Shown here in pieces: positions 59,302 through 64,000 of a DNA stretch of 64,000 bases. Location of the stretch: positions 62,001-126,000 of the forward strand of contig CAWCRN010000030.1 in assembly GCA_963797835.1 (NCBI GenBank), written 5' to 3'. Both the position numbers and the translations under genes were made by a program. Under the pieces are notes generated by a model. That model was not told where the DNA came from and ran no database searches. It saw only the letters and a program-made list of their open reading frames with translations. Origin of the DNA: JBDTSW01 sp963797835. GTDB taxonomy: Bacteria; Actinomycetota; Thermoleophilia; Solirubrobacterales; 70-9. Each line of letters opens with the position of its first letter. The first letter of the stretch is position 1.

Positions 59302-61713
59302 CTACGCGGTTGCCCCGTGCGCCGCAGCCATCTCGTGATGCTCCTTGTGTAGCTGCAGCTCGACCTCCTCGTGCTCCTCGCCCGTCGTGGTGAGGTGCGG
59401 CTTGAGGTCGAAGGTCACCTTCTTGATCTCCCCGGTGAATGGGAAGGGGGAGCGATCCGCGTAACTGCGGTCCACGGGCAGGCCGTTGTCGCGGCCGATG
59501 TCCATGCCCGAGTAGGCGTTGAAGCGGAGCGAAACCGTGCGCTCCATTCGCCCGCCGCCCACCTCTGAGTCGTTGACGAACAGCGTCGCCTGACCGGCGG
59601 TTCCCGGCTTCGCCTCGTCGGCGGCGAACTCCATGCGGACGTTCACCTCGCCGGCGGGCAGCGGCTCCGATGCCTCCTGGGTGTAGACGTAGACGCCCAT
59701 CGTCGAGTAGGTGTGCTTCAGCACCCCGTCGTCGACGAACAGCGCGAACCCGCCGAGGTGGTCGGCCTCCGCGACGATCACGCCCTCCACGCCGTCGTCG
59801 GGCACCACCAGATCGGCGCTGATCGAGTACGAGTGCCCGTAGACCCTCGGGATCATCCCCGAGGCGATGTTCTGCACGCCGGAGCGGTAGTTGAACTTCG
59901 TCCGGCCGACCATCGGCGGCAGGATGCCGAAGAACACGGAGTACCCGCCGAGCATCGGCAGCACGTTGTATCGCTCGGCGTCCTCCCAGAAGGCCGCCTT
60001 GAGCTCCTCGAGCTTCTCCGGGTTCTCCGCGGCGATGTCCCGGGCCTGCGAGAAGTCGTCAGGCAGGTAGTAGAGCTCCCACTCCTCCGTGTCCGGGTCG
60101 TAGAGGCCGGGGGCGAACTTGCTCAGCGTCTCGTGCGTGATGTCCCAGGGGAGCTTGAACGGCTTGCAGCTCGCCCACCAGCCGTCCTTGTACATCCCGT
60201 GGTAGCCGAAGCTCTCGAAGTACTGCCGCGTGTGGCGCTCCTCGGCCTCGGCGTCGGTGAACGTGTGGGCGAAGCTGGTGCCCTCGATCGGCTTCTGCTC
60301 GATCCCGTTCACGCGCACCGGCTCGGGGATCCCCGCGACCTCGAGGATCGTCGGGGCGATGTCGATGCAGTGGGTGAACTGCTCCCGCAACCCGCCCCTG
60401 TCCTTGATCCGCCTCGGCCACGAGATCACCATCGGGTCGCGGGCGCCGCCGAGGTAGCAGGACATCTGCTTGCCCCACTGGAACGGGGCGTTGCCGGCCC
60501 AGCCCCAGCAGGAGGAGTAGTGCGGCGAGGTCAGCGGGCCGCCCCATGCGTCGAGGCCACCGTACTCCTCGATCTTCTCGAGCTGCTCCTCCTCGGTGAG
60601 CGTGATCCCGTTGTGGACGATGAGCTCGTTGAATCCGCCGGTAGGCGTGCCCTCCATGCTGGCGCCGTTGTCGCCCCAGATGTAGAACACGAGCGTGTCG
60701 TCGAGCTCGCCCAGCTCCTCCAGCGCGTCGAGCAGCCGGCCGACGTTGTGGTCCGCGTTCTCCTGGTAGCCCGCGTACACCTCCATCTGGCGGGCGTAGA
60801 GCTTCCTCTGCTCGTCCGTCAGCGAGTCCCAGGCCGGCATCGCGTCGGGCCGGGGCGTGAGCTCGGTGTCCTCGGGGACCACGCCGAGCTTCTTCTGGCG
60901 CTCCAGCGTCTCCTCGCGGTAGCGGTCCCAGCCCTCGTCGAAGCGGCCCGCGTACTTGTCGGCCCAGTGCTTGGGGACGTGATGAGGCGCATGAGCGCAC
61001 CCGGTCGAGAAGTACATGAAGAACGGCTTCTGCTCGTCCTGCGCCCGCACCCCGTGCAGCCACTCGATCGCCTTGTCGGCCATCGCGTCCGGGAAGTAGT
61101 AGTCCTCGTCCTCGGGCACGCCGATCGTCGTGTTGTTCTCCGTGATCATGGGATCGAACTGGCCCGCCTCGCCGCCGAGGAAGCCCCAGAAGTAGTCGAA
61201 GCCCCAGGCGTTCGGCCAGCGGTCGAACGGGCCCGCCGGGCCCTGCACGTGGTCGGGCGTCAGGTGCCACTTGCCGAAGGCCGAGGTGACGTAGCCGTTC
61301 ATCTGCAGGGTCTTCGCGACCGGAGCGCAGCTCTTCGGCAGCGCGGCCGAGTATCCGGGGAACGGGCCCGGGAGCTCGCCGAGTGAGCCGAACCCGACCG
61401 TGTGGTGGTTACGGCCGGTCAGCGTCGCCGCCCGGGTGGGCGAGCAGACGGCCGTGACGTGGAAGCGGTTGTAGCGCAGGCCGGCGTCAGCGGTCCGCGT
61501 CAGGTTCGGGGTCGCGACCGGGCCGCCGAAGGTCTCCGGGTTGCCGAAGCCTGCGTCGTCGATCAGCACGAGCAGGACGTTGGGCGCCCCCAGCGGCGGA
61601 CGCACCGGAGCCTGCATCGACCAGTCGGCCTTCGAGGCGTCAATCGTGCGACCGGCCTTCCCCTTGAACTCCGGGTCGGGCATCGGCAGCACGGTGCGAT
61701 CGATCGGGTCCAT
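59302..61713 (-). CDS. Arylsulfatase with formylglycine site
   Basis: 803 residues from ATG 61713 (AAGGAGA 7 bases upstream; the longer frame to 61758 is less likely). NVLLVLIDDAGFGNPETFGG carries the metal-binding aspartates (52-53), Cys90 in AVCSPTRAATLTGRNHHTVG is the CxPxR residue that becomes formylglycine, and KWHLTPDHV, FMYFSTGCAHAPHHV and IWGDNGASMEGT supply further metal and substrate ligands. The last 170 residues are a beta-rich domain (SISADLVVPDDGVEGVIVAE). No signal peptide is visible. It cleaves sulfate esters; large arylsulfatases of this size are common in actinobacteria. Confidence 0.92.
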   Translation of the reverse strand: MDPIDRTVLPMPDPEFKGKAGRTIDASKADWSMQAPVRPPLGAPNVLLVLIDDAGFGNPETFGGPVATPNLTRTADAGLRYNRFHVTAVCSPTRAATLTGRNHHTVGFGSLGELPGPFPGYSAALPKSCAPVAKTLQMNGYVTSAFGKWHLTPDHVQGPAGPFDRWPNAWGFDYFWGFLGGEAGQFDPMITENNTTIGVPEDEDYYFPDAMADKAIEWLHGVRAQDEQKPFFMYFSTGCAHAPHHVPKHWADKYAGRFDEGWDRYREETLERQKKLGVVPEDTELTPRPDAMPAWDSLTDEQRKLYARQMEVYAGYQENADHNVGRLLDALEELGELDDTLVFYIWGDNGASMEGTPTGGFNELIVHNGITLTEEEQLEKIEEYGGLDAWGGPLTSPHYSSCWGWAGNAPFQWGKQMSCYLGGARDPMVISWPRRIKDRGGLREQFTHCIDIAPTILEVAGIPEPVRVNGIEQKPIEGTSFAHTFTDAEAEERHTRQYFESFGYHGMYKDGWWASCKPFKLPWDITHETLSKFAPGLYDPDTEEWELYYLPDDFSQARDIAAENPEKLEELKAAFWEDAERYNVLPMLGGYSVFFGILPPMVGRTKFNYRSGVQNIASGMIPRVYGHSYSISADLVVPDDGVEGVIVAEADHLGGFALFVDDGVLKHTYSTMGVYVYTQEASEPLPAGEVNVRMEFAADEAKPGTAGQATLFVNDSEVGGGRMERTVSLRFNAYSGMDIGRDNGLPVDRSYADRSPFPFTGEIKKVTFDLKPHLTTTGEEHEEVELQLHKEHHEMAAAHGATA

Positions 61714-61942
61714 GCAGCTCTCCTTCGGCTCGTGATCGAACTGAGTCGATCGAACCACCGCGGCCGGTTTGGCGCATCATCCGATGAGGATGAAAGTCGC
61801 TACGGGAGCCGCTCGTCTCCCGGCGTCAAGTTAGGCTCGCGTAGTTGCGAGTCCCGCGAGGTCGAAGGAGCATGGATCGGCGCGGTTCGACCGCGAGCGG
61901 GCCATCCGAACCCTGACGTTCTGGCTGCGGCCTGCCTTCCTA

Positions 61943-62830
61943 TTGCGGGCGGTCCAGCGATTCCAGAGGATCGCGGGGTTCGATCGCGCTCTGGCGCTGG
62001 CCTCCATCTCGCTCAGCGCACTGGTCCCGCTCGTGATCGTCACCGGCGCCGTCCTGGCGCAGATCGGGGTTGAGGACGCCGCGGACCGGGTCATCGAGCG
62101 CTACAAGCTCACGGGCGGAGGGGCCGAGGCGGTCGAGGACCTCCTCTCACCGGCCGGCGGCTCGAGCACGAGCGTGGACGTCTTCAGCGCGCTGTTCGTG
62201 GTGATCGCGATGCTGAGCTTCACGCGAGCAGTGCAGCGGTTGGTCGAGGGGACCTGGGAGCTGGATGGGCTCGGCGTGCGCAATACGGTCAACGGTCTGT
62301 GGTGGGCGGGCGGCTTCATCGCGTATCTCGTGGCAACGGGTTGGATCCACGCTCTCGTGGGCCGGGGGCGCCTCGAGCTGGGCGCGTCCCTGCTGGTGCT
62401 CCCTCTGACCGCGGTCTTCCTCGTCTGGGGGGGTTGGATCCTCAGCGCGAAGCGGATCGACTGGCGGGACCTGCTGCCGTTCGGCGTGATCGGATCGGCG
62501 CTGATGGCGGCGTACTCGGTGGGTGCGACCGTCTATGTGCCCCACCTGTTCAGCTCCTATGCCACCGACTATGGCGTCATCGGTGCGGTCCTGGCGATCA
62601 TCTCGACGCTGTTTTGCGTGATGCTCGTCGTCGTCGTCTCGGCGGTGCTTGGGCGCGAGGTCGGCGACGAGCTCGATCGTATTCGCCGGGGCGAGCGACC
62701 ACCTGATCACGAGGTCCGCAGCCAGTGGGACAACGTGGTCCGTGAGGCGCGGTCGCGCTGGCAGGTCGCTCGCGAGCGGGCCGACCGTCGCCGTCGCAAG
62801 GGGCCACCGGTGACTACGATCCACCGATGA
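61943..62830 (+). CDS. YihY/BrkB family membrane protein
   Basis: 295 residues from TTG 61943, six helices: GFDRALALASISLSALVPLV, SVDVFSALFVVIAMLSFTRA, LWWAGGFIAYLVATGWIHAL and so on. The upstream codons RTLTFWLRPAFLLRA are clearly part of the protein, but the frame has no start; ATG 61872 (GAAGGAG upstream) is one frame away, so a one-base change near 61900 probably separates start and body. YihY proteins were once called ribonuclease BN by mistake; their role is unknown. The gene overlaps the next one by four bases. Confidence 0.78.
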   Translation: MRAVQRFQRIAGFDRALALASISLSALVPLVIVTGAVLAQIGVEDAADRVIERYKLTGGGAEAVEDLLSPAGGSSTSVDVFSALFVVIAMLSFTRAVQRLVEGTWELDGLGVRNTVNGLWWAGGFIAYLVATGWIHALVGRGRLELGASLLVLPLTAVFLVWGGWILSAKRIDWRDLLPFGVIGSALMAAYSVGATVYVPHLFSSYATDYGVIGAVLAIISTLFCVMLVVVVSAVLGREVGDELDRIRRGERPPDHEVRSQWDNVVREARSRWQVARERADRRRRKGPPVTTIHR

Positions 62831-64000
62831 CAGCGGGCGGCAGGTCGGCTGGACGCGCGGGGGGGTTGTCCACGGTCCTGAGGGTGGTCGTCGTCTGGCT
62901 GCTCACCGCCGGCGCCCTGCACCTGATGAGCGCCATCCTGCCGGGCTTCGTGATCGAGGGGGAGGGGAGCGCGCTCGTCGCGGCGGCCGCGATCGGCCTC
63001 GTGAACGCGCTCGTCTGGCCGCTCGCTGATCCGCGTCGCGCTGCCGTTCACGGTGCTCACGCTCGGGCTGGGGGTCCTCGCCCTCAACGGCCTCGTCGTC
63101 TACGGGATCTCGCAGATCGAGCCGGGGATGCACGTGAGCAGCGTCGGGGCGGGGATCGCGGTGGCGATCGGCGATCACGGTCGTCAACACGCTGGCGACG
63201 TCGCTGCTGGCGATCGACGACGACGACTTCTACTACCGCAACGTCCTCAAGCGCCAAGCGCGCCGCCACGGGGCGCCGCGGCGGGCGAGACCGACGTGCC
63301 CGGCGTCTACTTCCTCGAGATCGACGGGCTCGCCCACGCGGTGGTGCAGCGCGCCATCCGCGACGGGCACCTGCCGACGCTCGCGAGCTGGATCCGGGAC
63401 GGCGGGCACACGCTGCTGCCCTGGGAGACCGACTGGTCGTCGCAGACCGGGGCCTGCCAGGCGGGCCTGCTGCACGGGTCGAACGAGGACATGCCCGCGT
63501 TCCGCTGGTGGGAGAAGGACCACGGGCAAGCCGATCGTCACGAACCACCCCAAGGACGCCGCCGAGATCGAGCGCCGCCACTCCGACGGCAAGGGGCTGC
63601 TGCACGAGGACGGCGCCAGCCGCGCGAACATCCTCTCCGGCGACGCGCCGCACACCCTGCTGACGATGAGCACCGTGCTCGACCGCGACCGGCCCGGGCG
63701 CCTCGGCGAGGACTACTACGCGTACTTCTCGAACCCCTACAGCGTCACCCGCACGATCGCCCTGATGATCGGCGACATCGCCCAGGAGCTCTACTTCGCC
63801 GCGCAGCAGCGCCGGCGCGACATCCGGCCGCGGATCAAGCGGACGTTCTCCTACGCCCTGGTGCGCGCCTGGGGGACGGTGATCCAGCGCGACCTCCAGG
63901 TGGCCGCGGTGATCGGCGACCTCTACGCCGGCCGCCCGGTGGGGTACACGACGTTCCTCGCCTACGACGAGGTCGCGCACCACTCCGGCGTCGAGCGCGT
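62827..64000 (+). CDS. Holin-like membrane domain fused to alkaline-phosphatase-superfamily domain (partial, frame broken)
   Basis: ATG 62827 overlaps the YihY stop. The first 130 residues form a four-helix phage-holin-family (PF04020-like) membrane domain: VVVWLLTAGALHLMSAILPG, LIRVALPFTVLTLGLGVLAL, VAI-TVVNTLATSLLAIDDD. It continues as VPGVYFLEIDGLAHAVVQRA, LPWETDWSSQTGACQAGLLH, PHTLLTMSTVLDRDRPGRL, a nucleotide-pyrophosphatase-like alkaline phosphatase superfamily domain whose Asp is in EIDG and Thr in SQTG. Frame changes at about 63022, 63170, 63285 and 63523. It runs off the window end at LAYDEVAHHSGVERV. The domain pairing is known from actinobacteria. Confidence 0.7.

Noticed and set aside
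1..64000. CRISPR arrays, complete tRNA or rRNA genes, transposases, integrases
   Set aside because: None found: there are no regularly spaced short direct repeats, and no recombinase or transposase motif in any frame read.

Overview
The window is high-GC DNA with dense genes, many GTG/TTG starts and stop/start overlaps, as in Actinomycetota. Clues to the class Thermoleophilia (Solirubrobacterales/Gaiellales-like) are a secreted protein opening RSRLTHANVAASIALFVAL, a TTTTT-rich lipoprotein, DUF6325/SHOCT/DUF7144-type small membrane genes and full-length actinobacterial-type formylglycine-generating enzyme. This placement is inference; no rRNA or ribosomal protein gene is present.

Layout. 1-2.1 kb: a Tat/lipobox polyamine-type binding protein (cut by the window edge) overlapping its TetR gene. 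2.1-13.4 kb: an accessory zone with hydrolase relics, an epoxide hydrolase, a ParE-like toxin relic, a LuxR/LAL regulator broken by a frameshift, a crotonase/VOC operon, duplicated leader sequence, fragments of tRNA-Pro(GGG), 50-bp hairpin repeats and a truncated copy of an HTH gene that is intact at 31 kb. 13.6-16.5 kb: a TetR gene with a clear promoter/operator and a 13-codon leader ORF, overlapping a gene that fuses an alpha/beta hydrolase to a GT-B glycosyltransferase. 16.9-32.4 kb: secreted peptidase, membrane and stress genes, a methyltransferase, GDPD, LtrA, a 1049-residue cyclase/ATPase/TPR regulator, small secreted proteins. 32.4-45.2 kb: mostly core metabolism (HD hydrolase, amine oxidase, WS/DGAT acyltransferase, class II DAHP synthase, GreA, two SDR genes, beta-lactamase-like hydrolase, CYTH-like protein, CPA1 antiporter, K+ channel). 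45.2-50.7 kb: a translationally coupled set of diacylglycerol kinase, amphi-Trp protein and DUF2252, divergent from a PAP2 phosphatase with only 17 bp between the start codons, followed by a second LPG-synthase-type membrane protein. 50.7-54.7 kb: DUF6325/SHOCT pair, DUF7144 protein, coiled-coil membrane protein, SulP permease. 54.9-64 kb: a badly frame-disrupted MalT-like LuxR gene, a coupled CMD/small ORF/formylglycine-generating enzyme set, a convergent arylsulfatase carrying the CSPTR target motif, YihY and a holin-like/phosphatase fusion running off the end.

No transposase, integrase, CRISPR array, complete tRNA or rRNA was seen. The tRNA-Pro(GGG) 3' fragments at 10.57, 10.83, 18.69 and 27.37 kb look like footprints of past tRNA-targeted integration. 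About ten genes show single-base frame changes with the protein otherwise conserved, clustered at 39.5-40.1, 50.5-52.4, 54.9-57.9 and 62.9-63.6 kb, so either local pseudogenisation or local assembly error must be considered before reading function into them.
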